43,502 nt of DNA from Candidatus Segetimicrobium genomatis (GTDB taxonomy: Bacteria > Sysuimicrobiota > Sysuimicrobiia > Sysuimicrobiales > Kaftiobacteriaceae). Position numbers and translations under genes: made by a program. How positions within the stretch are numbered: the first letter of the stretch is position 1; every line of letters starts with the position of its first letter. The stretch is taken from positions 1-43,502 of the forward strand of contig VBAP01000007.1 of NCBI GenBank assembly GCA_005882335.1, given 5' to 3'. Below the pieces are notes generated by a model, which did no database searches, was not told where the DNA came from, and was given only the letters and a program-made list of their open reading frames with translations. Below are positions 31,313 to 37,976 of the stretch, one piece after another.

Positions 31313-32797
31313 CTACCGATCGGTCCGTCTCAGGATCCAGAGGCCCGTGTTCATATCACTGCCGTAGACGAGGCCGGTCTCGGGATCGACCACCACGCCC
31401 CAGATCTGGGTTGTGTTGGTGAGCACGTTGCGCTGGCTGGGTTTGATCGGTTGCTTGCCGGCTGGCGGGACGAAGTTCGCTACTTCGACTGGTGCCGTCG
31501 GGTTACTCGCATCGACGACACGAACACCATCTGTGTACCACGAAATGTAGACGTCGGTCCCCACCACCAGAGGATTGTGAATCACGTAATCCCCAGCCCC
31601 TGGGTCAGACAGGCCGAGTGAATGCGGAGTCTTAAACGCGCCGATCTGGACAAGGTTGCGCGGATTAGACGCATCAATGATGCGCAAGTATCCCCAGCCG
31701 GGTACGATACCTGGCCCAGTCTTGCAAAAATCCTCGTCCGCCGCAAAGAGAAGCTTTCGAACGTCGTCATAGCTCGTCGAATGCGCATCCCCGTCTTCGT
31801 TTACCGCATAGACAAATTGATCGAGGAGGCGGGGGTTGCGCGGATTCGAGATGTCGAGCGAGATGAAGCCGCCGTCGAAGTACGACACGAAGAGGAGTTT
31901 GCCGTCCTCGGATGGATCGACGCCGTGCCCGAAAGTAGATGGGAAGCAACCTTGGCCGATGCGATCCGGGTCGAGACCGAGGTCCTTGCGGACCCCAAAC
32001 GTGGAAACGAGCACGGGCTGCCGGGGATCTGTGACATCAACGATCCAAACCTCCCCCCTGCCTTGGCGGTCTCGCAACGTCACACCATCAGACTCGTGCC
32101 GCTCGGCAAACGGCAGGCTCGCAAAGACGTAGGTTCTCGTGCCCTGACCGCCGATCTCAAGCTCATGGAAGCCGCGGGTACAGCAGCCGGTGTCAAAGTG
32201 GGAGAGCCAAACCGGATCGCCAGGGTTGGTGACATCCCACAGGTCAAGCCCTCGGTGACCGTCGGCGGACGGGGAGGTGCGGAAGGCAGCGCAATACTGG
32301 ACGCCTACGGCGGCGATGTCATGACCGGCGAGAGGGCCCGAATTCGCGGTGTAAACTGCGACGTCTTCGACTGACGCGCCCTCATTCCGGAGATCGGCGA
32401 CCTGGGCCGGATTCGCGGAATTCCGGACATCGATGACAGCGATGCCGCCATCGCTGGGACAGAACGCAGGATGCGACGGATCAAAGAAGCCCCAGCGGCC
32501 CACATAGGCAAATCCTTTGTGCGCAAACACATCGGCGTTGAAGCCTCGGTCCTCGAGACTCGCCTGGCCGACGGCGACCATGTTCAAGGCCGAACCACTC
32601 TTGGTCCCACCGTTATACGTCGTCTGGGCCTCTTTGAGGCGCTGCTGCTCGCTGGGCAACAAGTCGTCGTCGGGGGAAGCCGCCATTGTCACGGCTGTCA
32701 GTGCGACCGCCGCAAAGGCGAGCATCCCGGTACCCAGTACCGCCCGCATAGCCCCACGTCCGGATCGCTTCGGCCGGTTAGTCCAATCTCTCATCAT
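31313..32797 (-). CDS. Exported LVIVD-repeat beta-propeller protein
   Basis: This protein of 494 residues has a signal peptide (basic start, then AVLGTGMLAFAAVALTAVTMAA). Repeated blades of LVIVD type follow: GGIAVIDVRNSANPAQVADL, GLDLWDVTNPGDPVWLSHF, EVWIVDVTDPRQPVLVSTF, GFISLDISNPRNPRLLDQF, YLRIIDASNPRNLVQIGAF and GVRVVDASNPTAPVEVANF. Such surface or periplasmic propellers are of unknown function. The start at 32797 is preferred to an upstream ATG at 32872 because GGGAG lies seven bases before it and the signal peptide follows. Several Cys residues (GCCTRG, CKTG) could form disulfides outside the cell. Confidence 0.8.
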   Translation of the reverse strand: MMRDWTNRPKRSGRGAMRAVLGTGMLAFAAVALTAVTMAASPDDDLLPSEQQRLKEAQTTYNGGTKSGSALNMVAVGQASLEDRGFNADVFAHKGFAYVGRWGFFDPSHPAFCPSDGGIAVIDVRNSANPAQVADLRNEGASVEDVAVYTANSGPLAGHDIAAVGVQYCAAFRTSPSADGHRGLDLWDVTNPGDPVWLSHFDTGCCTRGFHELEIGGQGTRTYVFASLPFAERHESDGVTLRDRQGRGEVWIVDVTDPRQPVLVSTFGVRKDLGLDPDRIGQGCFPSTFGHGVDPSEDGKLLFVSYFDGGFISLDISNPRNPRLLDQFVYAVNEDGDAHSTSYDDVRKLLFAADEDFCKTGPGIVPGWGYLRIIDASNPRNLVQIGAFKTPHSLGLSDPGAGDYVIHNPLVVGTDVYISWYTDGVRVVDASNPTAPVEVANFVPPAGKQPIKPSQRNVLTNTTQIWGVVVDPETGLVYGSDMNTGLWILRRTDR

Positions 32798-32879
32798 CCC
32801 CACGCTCCCGGAAGGTCGGTCTGCTTTTGCTTCAGCCAATTCGCGCGGACGGCTCAAGGGCCGCCCACTCAAGATTAAG

Positions 32880-32987
32880 GTAGGGGTGCAATTAGCTGGT
32901 TGGCTTCCATCCCCTTGGGATTCCTGCTATTGAGCGTGGCGCTATCCAGCATTCTCCAGCGGTAACTCGGGAGGACCGCACCCCTAC
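32880..32987. repeat. 10-bp inverted repeat flanking 88 bases
   Basis: GTAGGGGTGC at 32880-32889 and its exact reverse complement GCACCCCTAC at 32978-32987 bracket the gap between the LVIVD gene and the VOC gene. The enclosed sequence has no ORF that I trust. It could be a tiny non-autonomous element or a regulatory fold. No target-site duplication is evident. Confidence 0.4.
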
Positions 32988-33020
32988 GACACATCCCGCT
33001 TCGCGATCTAGGCACCTTGT

Positions 33021-33377
33021 TTACGTGCGCGCTAGGTGGCTCAAGATATTGAGGACGAGCCCGTTGGGGTCGACCACGAAGAAACGCCTCACGCCCCAGG
33101 GTTCGTCGGTGAGCGGATAGGCGATCTTGAGCCCGCGGGCGACCGCCGTGGCGTGGACAGCGTCGACGTCAGCAACCTCGATCGAGATGTTTGGATGGAT
33201 CCCCGATTGGTCGCTCCGCAGAATGCTGATTTGGGCTGTCTGGTTGGTTGGAGAAACGAACGTAATGATCCAACCCAAATCCATACCGACATTGAAGCCT
33301 AGGAAGTCGCCGTAGAAGCTTCGACTCTCTTCGAACTTGTCGCTCTTAACGTTCGGCACGACTCGCCTAATTGGCAT
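33021..33377 (-). CDS. VOC-family (glyoxalase/bleomycin-resistance type) protein
   Basis: This protein of 118 residues forms two beta-alpha-beta-beta-beta units: IRRVVPNVKSDKFEESRSFYGDFLGFNVGMDLGW, then PNISIEVADVDAVHATAVARGL and a C-terminal GVRRFFVVDPNGLVLNILSH with the DPNG turn typical of the superfamily. Such proteins act as metal-dependent lyases, isomerases or antibiotic-binding proteins; the substrate is unknown. The start has AGAGGATATCG upstream on the minus strand. A decayed partial copy lies at 30311-30455. Confidence 0.8.
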   Translation of the reverse strand: MPIRRVVPNVKSDKFEESRSFYGDFLGFNVGMDLGWIITFVSPTNQTAQISILRSDQSGIHPNISIEVADVDAVHATAVARGLKIAYPLTDEPWGVRRFFVVDPNGLVLNILSHLART

Positions 33378-33722
33378 ATCGATATCCTCTTATACGTGCT
33401 CGCCGGCGGTGGCTCGGGGCTCCCTTCGCTCCGCGGCTCCTGATTCTAACGCAGGCCTCCCGCTCCCTACCTGCGTCTGTCCGTAGCCGCCCTCGAGTTC
33501 ACGGCCTGCGACCAGGATGCCGCCGCTGAACCACTCACTCCGTTCGGGTTCAGGGCGCGAGTGACCCTAATGTTGCTGTCTCCAGCCATGTACCGGAGCG
33601 AAGCTACTGGTGCGTGGCGACTGCGCAGCCACGCTCGAGGGGAACCCGCTCCGCCGCCGGAGTAGTACCAGTCGGAACCCGCGGACAGGACAAAGACAGC
33701 AGCATGGGAAAGCCTGAGTTGG
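33378..33722. other. 345-base intergenic region between divergent VOC and nuclease genes
   Basis: The first 70 bases are the upstream region of the VOC gene and include the AGCCCCGAGCC motif (minus strand) also found upstream of the VOC remnant. The middle has an open minus-strand frame with APVASLRYMAGDSNIRVTR but no start, ribosome site or known domain, so I do not call it a gene. Near 33680-33722 the nuclease gene's upstream region has no strong ribosome site. I see no RNA gene here. Confidence 0.5.
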
Positions 33723-34265
33723 ATGCGACCCCGGACCGGCGCCATCCTTCTTCTTATACTGGGGGTCCCTGCATTCGGCTACGGGGGACCGCATGTCCGA
33801 TGTGTCAATCCACCTGTACCTCGACAACTCTCTTCAGCGCTGGTCACGCGTGTCGTCGACGGGGACACGATCGATGTTGTCCCTAACCGAAACCGCGTTA
33901 GCGTCCGGTTGATCGGGATCGACGCACCAGAAGTACACTGGGGCTCCAGACTGGATCGACAAGCGCAGAGCATCGGCGTCTCCAGCCGTGTCATGCAGAA
34001 CCTTGGTCACCAGTCGTCCGAGTTTGCGAGACGCTACCTGGACGGGAGGGAAATTCGTCTAGAACTGGATGTTCAGCACCGAGATTCCTTCGGCAGGTTG
34101 CTGGCCTATGTATGGCTGAGGGACAGCAGACTTTTCAACATGATCATACTTCGAGAGGGGTACGCTCAGGTCTATACGTTTCCACCAAACGTGAAGTATG
34201 TTGATCTCTTCCTGGCCTGCGAACGAGAGGCCCGGGAGAAAGGACGCGGCCTTTGGCGTAGATGA
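33723..34265 (+). CDS. Exported thermonuclease (SNase family)
   Basis: This protein of 180 residues has a signal peptide (about 1-21) and a staphylococcal nuclease domain. RVVDGDTIDV (43-52), VRLIGIDAPE with Arg62 and Glu70, and RDSFGRLLAYV with Arg125 correspond to catalytic Arg35, Glu43 and Arg87 of the Staphylococcus enzyme. It should cut DNA and RNA outside the cell or in the envelope in a Ca-dependent way. It ends 43 bases from the convergent SnoaL-like gene. Confidence 0.9.
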   Translation: MRPRTGAILLLILGVPAFGYGGPHVRCVNPPVPRQLSSALVTRVVDGDTIDVVPNRNRVSVRLIGIDAPEVHWGSRLDRQAQSIGVSSRVMQNLGHQSSEFARRYLDGREIRLELDVQHRDSFGRLLAYVWLRDSRLFNMIILREGYAQVYTFPPNVKYVDLFLACEREAREKGRGLWRR

Positions 34266-34308
34266 ACCCATTGGGCCGTGTTTGCGGTTGCCGGCGATGC
34301 CATAAGAC

Positions 34309-35082
34309 CTACCGGCTGAATCCGAACTTTCCGTTCGAGTTCTTCCACTCAACACGGGGCGGGATGGGCTCTATGGTGTCCCAGTGCTCGGCAATTTTCC
34401 CGGTCTGAATTCGGTAGAAATCGTAGAATGATGAGGGGCGATCTCCGAAACTGCCCTCGGCGACAACGAGCACGAAATTGCCTTCCCCAAGCACTTTGTG
34501 CACTCGATCGTACTTCAGTGCCAAGCCCTGCTTGGCCAAGGCCTGCAGCCCGGCGAACAGGCCGGTCAGGTTGTCGGCAACCAGCGGGCTGTGCTGGATG
34601 TAGTTGTTGCCGTCGAAGTAGCTCGCAAATTTATCCCTTCGGCCATGAAGAAGGTCCTCCATGTAGGTTTGCATCAGAGCCTTGTTGGCCTCGGTCTTGT
34701 CGAGCTCGGACGCTGCCGTCGGGCCATCGATCATCGTGTGGCCGCTTGGACTCGGCTTGGCGGCGGTTTCCTGCAGGTTGTCCCAATGTTCGACGACCTT
34801 TCCATCTTCAAAGCGGAAGATATCGAAACCCACCTTCGGGCCGAAGAAGTTGTAGTCGGTATGGGCAAATACGAAGTTGCCGTCCTGAAAGACACGCACC
34901 GTATTGACCTTGGCTGACCCCTTTGGAAGGACTTGGAAGAGGGTGCGAAGACCGGCTAAGCAGTCGCCTGCGGCCAGGTTGTGTTGAACGTACTTGTTGG
35001 GATTGATGTAGGCGATCGGCTTGCTGTCACCCGTCTCGAAGCTCTTGAGAAGTTCGACGACTTGCTGCTTGTAGTTGGCCAT
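34309..35082 (-). CDS. Double SnoaL-like (NTF2-fold) protein
   Basis: This protein of 257 residues has two similar NTF2-like domains: residues 1-115 (LLKSFETGDSKPIAYINPNKYVQHN ... FDIFRFEDGKVVEHWDNLQ) and 130-250 (LLHGRRDKFASYFDGNNYIQHSP ... YDFYRIQTGKIAEHWDTIE). Each keeps the YxQHN/YIQHS and DGKxxEHWD landmarks of predicted SnoaL-like aldol-condensation enzymes. The tandem arrangement points to an internal duplication, and function is not known. There is no signal peptide, so it is cytoplasmic. It lies downstream of tRNA-His but is separated from it by a terminator. Confidence 0.8.
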   Translation of the reverse strand: MANYKQQVVELLKSFETGDSKPIAYINPNKYVQHNLAAGDCLAGLRTLFQVLPKGSAKVNTVRVFQDGNFVFAHTDYNFFGPKVGFDIFRFEDGKVVEHWDNLQETAAKPSPSGHTMIDGPTAASELDKTEANKALMQTYMEDLLHGRRDKFASYFDGNNYIQHSPLVADNLTGLFAGLQALAKQGLALKYDRVHKVLGEGNFVLVVAEGSFGDRPSSFYDFYRIQTGKIAEHWDTIEPIPPRVEWKNSNGKFGFSR

Positions 35083-35235
35083 GTTCCCCTCTGATCGCTC
35101 GCGCGAGAATTCGAGTTTTGTCTTTCATCTTCTCCTTTCGCTCGCTGCCCCCTACAGCAAAATACGCAGGGGGGAGTACCTCCGCCGGTAACCCCTTCGA
35201 GGCCGGGGGTTCACGCTCCACAATTCTTCTCATAT

Positions 35236-35264
35236 GAAAATCGGGCGGGATACTGCGCCCACCC
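35236..35264 (-). terminator. Terminator of tRNA-His
   Basis: On the minus strand GGGTGGG (35258-35264) pairs with CCCGCCC (35243-35249) across an eight-base loop and is followed by GATTTTC. It stands about ten bases after the CCA end of the tRNA. Confidence 0.7.
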
Positions 35265-35274
35265 GCTTTTCACA

Positions 35275-35353
35275 TGGGGTGACCGACGGGACTCGAACCC
35301 GCGACCTCCTGGGCCACAGCCAGGCGCTCTAACCAAGCTGAGCTACGGCCACC
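35275..35353 (-). tRNA. tRNA-His (GTG anticodon)
   Basis: The minus strand folds as a full cloverleaf. The acceptor is GTGGCCG with CGGTCAC, the anticodon stem CCTGG/CCAGG carries loop CTGTGGC (anticodon GTG), and the T arm contains GGTTCGAGTCC. Base C73 and an encoded G at position -1, both hallmarks of tRNA-His, are present, and CCA is encoded at 35277-35275. It forms its own small transcription unit with an extended -10 promoter and a terminator. Confidence 0.97.
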
Positions 35354-35365
35354 ACGATCAAATGG

Positions 35366-35374
35366 ATTCTAGCA
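35366..35374 (-). promoter_or_regulatory. Extended -10 promoter of tRNA-His
   Basis: TGCTAGAAT on the minus strand (hexamer TAGAAT at 35366-35371) lies about 13 bases before the tRNA 5' end. That allows a leader of about six bases. No good -35 is visible, as is usual for extended -10 promoters. Confidence 0.65.
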
Positions 35375-35497
35375 CACGCCATCGGGTCTAGGCCGCCCGA
35401 GTCGGGGCAAGTTTAAGATGGGAGCACTAGCGCCCCGAAATTTTGGCTCCCACAATCGAATACGGACCTCCGGGGACAGCGGCACTGGAGACTGGCA

Positions 35498-36274
35498 ATG
35501 TACGGACGGCAGCGGCTGAATGATCTCCCGCTGCTTACCTGTCCGAAGTGCGGGGCGCCCCAGGAAAGCCCGGGCTCCACAGTCTGCGAGCTCTGTGGCG
35601 CGAATCTCCCGCACCCTCGCGTCAAGAAACCGCTATCGCCTCATCCGGTCCTGCGACTAAAGCACGTCCTCCGCGGACCCGTTCGGCTGCTCACACGAGG
35701 CATCGCAGCCGTGCAACTATTGGTTTTCCTCGTCTTTCGGGGTGTGATCCTTCTGCTGCTGCTGACATCTCTCGTCATAGGCTCGAGCTTTGTCCCTGAA
35801 GTGAACGCGCTTCTTCCGGCGACGAAAGAAATTGCCGCACCAGCCAGACAGTGGCTGAAGCGCGTCGAGGATTGGGCTGGCAAGCTGCTGGCGAGTTGGG
35901 AGGCGGAGCTTCAACCGCAGCGCCCCACGGCTCAATCAGCCGCCAGCCTGCAGAACCTTGCGCCGGCCCATTTCGAAGCAACCCAGGCGGTGATGATTAG
36001 CTCCGTGCCCCGTGGAGCGACAGTTCGCCTAAACGCGCGCGAGATGGGGAAGACCCCGATGACGCTCAAGCTCGCCCCCGGGACCTATAGGGTGACAATC
36101 AGCCGGACGGGCTACGCAACTGTCAGCCGCACGATCACCGTGGAGCGCGGAAAAGCCGCCTCGCTCGGTGTGAGCCTCGCTCGCAAGGGCCCACCTCCCG
36201 TACAACCTGTACCTCCTTCCAGACAGTCTCGGGACACAAAGAAGCATAACCACAAACCGGATTGCGAGCCGTAA
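35498..36274 (+). CDS. Zinc-ribbon/transmembrane/PEGA-domain protein, copy 2
   Basis: This protein of 258 residues is a paralog of the one at 29550-30305, with the same order. The zinc ribbon TCPKCGAPQESPGSTVCELCG is at about 14-34, a strongly hydrophobic segment at about 68-98 (longer than in copy 1, perhaps two helices), then a linker. The PEGA domain near 165-238 has SSVPRGATVRLNAREMGKTPMTL and APGTYRVTISRTGYATVSRTITV. The C-terminal tail is His/Lys-rich. The paralogs are most alike in the ribbon and PEGA parts and differ in the membrane and linker parts. The role is unknown, perhaps envelope anchoring or sensing. Confidence 0.75.
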   Translation: MYGRQRLNDLPLLTCPKCGAPQESPGSTVCELCGANLPHPRVKKPLSPHPVLRLKHVLRGPVRLLTRGIAAVQLLVFLVFRGVILLLLLTSLVIGSSFVPEVNALLPATKEIAAPARQWLKRVEDWAGKLLASWEAELQPQRPTAQSAASLQNLAPAHFEATQAVMISSVPRGATVRLNAREMGKTPMTLKLAPGTYRVTISRTGYATVSRTITVERGKAASLGVSLARKGPPPVQPVPPSRQSRDTKKHNHKPDCEP

Positions 36275-36756
36275 GCAGTCCTCTTGGTAGCGAGCGGAGT
36301 GAGAGGCCACGACTCGGTTGGTGGCATGAACGCGTAGCCTCGGCCATCGCTGCGGCCGGCAACGCAGACTCCAGTCCAGCCACGCGGGCGTGGGTTGTCG
36401 ACAGCACCCCGCCCGTCCTCTCGGTGACGGCCAGTCCCCGGATCCTCTGGCCGCCTGACCATCGGATGGTCGAGGTCGTTCTTTCCGTGGCAGCAAGTGA
36501 CAACCTTGGAGCAGTTCGGGTTGTCCTTGTATCAGCGACCAGCAGCGAGCCAGACAACGGCGTGGGCGACGGCGACACGACGAACGACATCCAGAGCGCG
36601 GAGGTCGGCACACTCGACACACGGGTTCTCCTGCGAGCCGAGCGTTCGGGCGTAGGACCAGGCCGGGTATATACCCTGACATACCAGGCGACGGATTTGG
36701 CGGGGAACACCACAACAGCGAGCGTTACCATCGTTGTCCCACACGACAGGCCATAG
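36262..36756 (+). pseudogene. C-terminal fragment of an Ig-like surface protein
   Basis: The frame, open from a TTG inside the end of the previous gene, carries one Ig/HYR-like domain: DSTPPVLSVTASPRILWPPD, SATSSEPDNGVGDGDTTNDI, LLRAERSGVGPGRVYTLTYQ and a final ATDLAGNTTTASVTIVVPHD. This is the typical last domain of long secreted bacterial proteins. There is no signal peptide, no start with a ribosome site and nothing else of the parent protein, so it is most likely a 5'-truncated relic. A GC hairpin at 36774-36799 follows it. Confidence 0.6.
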
Positions 36757-36773
36757 AGAAAGAAATGACCATT

Positions 36774-36799
36774 GGGGGGCTGGCTGCGGCCGGCCCCCT
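36774..36799 (+). terminator. GC hairpin after the Ig-like fragment
   Basis: GGGGGGCTGGC at 36774-36784 can pair with GGCCGGCCCCC at 36789-36799, with one mismatch-like wobble in the stem. No T run follows, so it is at best a weak or factor-assisted terminator. Confidence 0.4.
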
Positions 36800-36902
36800 G
36801 AGCACTCCCCAGGCAAGACAACGGGTCGCAGCGCCGTGACAGCGCCGTTACCTGCCGGGCGCATCGTCCATTTGTGGGGAAGTTTGCACGGGAGGTGACA
36901 GC

Positions 36903-37385
36903 ATGAAACTCACGGGCTGGCTCGCGGTCATTGTTGTGGTCGGCGTGGCTGCCTTCGGCGGGCGGATGGTGTCGGCGCAGGGATACGGCGGCGGATCCGA
37001 CTACGACAGGGCGGGGGGTGCGGGGACAGTTGATGCCCTGAAAACTGCGCGGACCCACGCCACCAATGCCGCCCGATCCGAGACGCTGCGCGATTCACTA
37101 TGGCATCTGGGCCACGTGGTGAACTGCCTGGAAGGCAAGGGTGGCAAGAACTACGATGCCAACAACCTCAACCCATGTCAGGGGCAGGGCGGGGGGATTC
37201 TCCCAGATCTGCAGGCGGCGGCGCGGAGCTATCAGATGGGAGCCTCAACTGCGCTTGACCTGTCGCGGAAAGCGGAGCAGATGGCGATGGACACGTTGAA
37301 GTTGACCGATCTTGCTGAGGTGAAATCCGGCGCCGCGAAGGCCGCCGACATGTTAGGCGATGCCCTGAAAGCACTCGGGAAATAG
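36903..37385 (+). CDS. Small exported protein of unknown function
   Basis: This protein of 160 residues has a signal peptide (LTGWLAVIVVVGVAAFGG, cleavage near VSAQG). The mature part is mostly helical: TVDALKTARTHATNAARS, SLWHLGHVVNCLEGKGGKNYD, then NPCQGQGGGILPDLQAA and a long amphipathic helix to the end. The two Cys residues, about 22 apart, may form a disulfide. I do not recognise the family. GGGAGGTGACAGC precedes the ATG. It stands alone, followed by a ten-base-pair hairpin and then the ilv promoter. Small helical periplasmic proteins of this kind can bind metal or stress ligands, but nothing here proves it. Confidence 0.75.
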   Translation: MKLTGWLAVIVVVGVAAFGGRMVSAQGYGGGSDYDRAGGAGTVDALKTARTHATNAARSETLRDSLWHLGHVVNCLEGKGGKNYDANNLNPCQGQGGGILPDLQAAARSYQMGASTALDLSRKAEQMAMDTLKLTDLAEVKSGAAKAADMLGDALKALGK

Positions 37386-37405
37386 CATTAGCTTTCTTGC
37401 GCCGG

Positions 37406-37427
37406 GGGCCGGCTCCTGAGCCGGCCC
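37406..37427 (+). terminator. Perfect 10-bp hairpin after the exported protein gene
   Basis: GGGCCGGCTC (37406-37415) and GAGCCGGCCC (37418-37427) are exact reverse complements around CT. No T run follows. It separates the exported protein gene from the ilv promoter, which starts 18 bases later. Confidence 0.55.
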
Positions 37428-37444
37428 TCAGTGCATCCCGGGGG

Positions 37445-37473
37445 TTGACATCCGCCCGCGCCTTTGCTAACGT
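37445..37473 (+). promoter_or_regulatory. Promoter of the ilv-leu operon
   Basis: TTGACA at 37445-37450 is a perfect -35. After a 17-base spacer, TAACGT at 37468-37473 forms the -10, preceded by TGC (extended -10). The start would be near 37480, just before the riboswitch aptamer. Confidence 0.8.
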
Positions 37474-37499
37474 CCTGGACAAGCCCAAAATTGCATGAG

Positions 37500-37600
37500 G
37501 AAGTGCGCCTAGGGTTCCACGGCTCCCACGAGGGCCGGTTGGTCCGAGCGGCGCAGGCGGTCCTGGCGACCGCTACACCGTCGGGATAAAAGCCTGAGGG
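37500..37600 (+). ncRNA. ykkC-family riboswitch aptamer, probably the ppGpp-type subclass
   Basis: Three conserved blocks of the ykkC family appear in order: CTAGGGTTCC (37509-37518), GGTCCGAG (37541-37548) with flanking stems, and ACACC...GGGATAAAAGCC (37575-37594). ykkC RNAs comprise guanidine-I, ppGpp, PRPP and nucleotide-sensing subclasses. The position before ilvBNC-leuAC fits the ppGpp subclass, which is known from branched-chain amino acid operons. The ligand cannot be fixed by eye. The last block is also the 5' strand of the following terminator, so ligand binding should prevent termination (an ON switch). Confidence 0.85.
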
Positions 37601-37635
37601 GTAGGTTCCTCGAGAATCTATCGCTCAGGCTTTTT
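37588..37635 (+). terminator. Riboswitch-controlled intrinsic terminator
   Basis: AGCCTGAG (37591-37598) pairs with CTCAGGCT (37624-37631). Inside it TAGGTTC (37602-37608) pairs with GAATCTA (37614-37620). TTTTT follows the hairpin. The 5' strand overlaps the aptamer, so aptamer folding and terminator folding exclude each other. Confidence 0.9.
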
Positions 37636-37817
37636 CCATCTATCGCAACGCGAAGGCAACGCGGGGAAGCAGTAGGCAGCCGCCTGGCTTAAAGAGAGCC
37701 GGGAGAAGTGGGAGCCGGTAGCGGACGGCCGCCGAACTCGTCCCCAAGCCGCGGTGCCGACTGAGGTAGGCGCCGCCGGTTCGCCACCGTTACCAGGTTA
37801 GAGAGCCCTCCAGCAGA

Positions 37818-37881
37818 AGTTGAAAAGTTGGAGAGTTGGAAAGTTGGATCCAACTCTTCAACTTTCGGACTCTTCAACTCC
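37818..37881 (+). repeat. Mirrored 8-nt repeat element inside the T-box leader
   Basis: Eight consecutive 8-mers fill exactly 64 bases. First come AGTTGAAA, AGTTGGAG, AGTTGGAA, AGTTGGAT, then CCAACTCT, TCAACTTT, CGGACTCT, TCAACTCC in reverse-complement sense. The arms meet at the centre (GTTGGATCCAAC is a perfect palindrome). It sits between the stem I/II region and the antiterminator, where T-boxes usually have a stem III or linker, and is bracketed by CCCTCC and GGGGGG that could pair below it. Confidence 0.9.
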
Positions 37882-37902
37882 GTTGGGGGGAACTAAGGTG
37901 GT

Positions 37903-37948
37903 ACCGCGGGAGCATCCGCCCTTAGGGGGACCCGCGGTGTGTTTTTTT
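37903..37948 (+). terminator. T-box terminator
   Basis: ACCGCGGG (37903-37910), part of the T-box sequence, pairs with CCCGCGGT (37931-37938). Seven T residues lie at 37942-37948. The ilvB start follows 29 bases later with GAGGTGAGGGG as ribosome site. Confidence 0.92.
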
Positions 37949-37976
37949 GTCGGCCTTATTCGTGAGGTGAGGGGTC

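Larger units (their letters stand above)
37655..37950 (+). promoter_or_regulatory. Leucine-specific T-box leader
   Basis: Stem I is closed by GGGGA (37663-37667) and TCCCC (37741-37745). The internal loop has the AGTA box (37671-37674) opposite GAA (37734-37736), followed by the specifier CTC (37737-37739) and a purine, so it reads tRNA-Leu(GAG). AGAGAG (37693-37698) marks the apical AG bulge region. The T-box sequence AACTAAGGTGGTACCGCG (37891-37908) has TGGT at 37899-37902, complementary to the ACCA end of tRNA-Leu. When leucine is short, uncharged tRNA should bridge both sites and block the final terminator. It is the second sensor in this leader. Confidence 0.93.

Noticed and set aside
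33467-33745. Minus-strand ORF of 92 codons in the gap before the nuclease gene
   Set aside because: No start with ribosome site, no domain, and it overlaps the nuclease start; it may be a relic but cannot be supported.
37500-37600. Guanidine-I (ykkC subclass 1) as the ligand class
   Set aside because: Not excluded by sequence, but guanidine riboswitches control urea carboxylase or guanidine exporters, whereas ilv/leu genes fit the ppGpp subclass.
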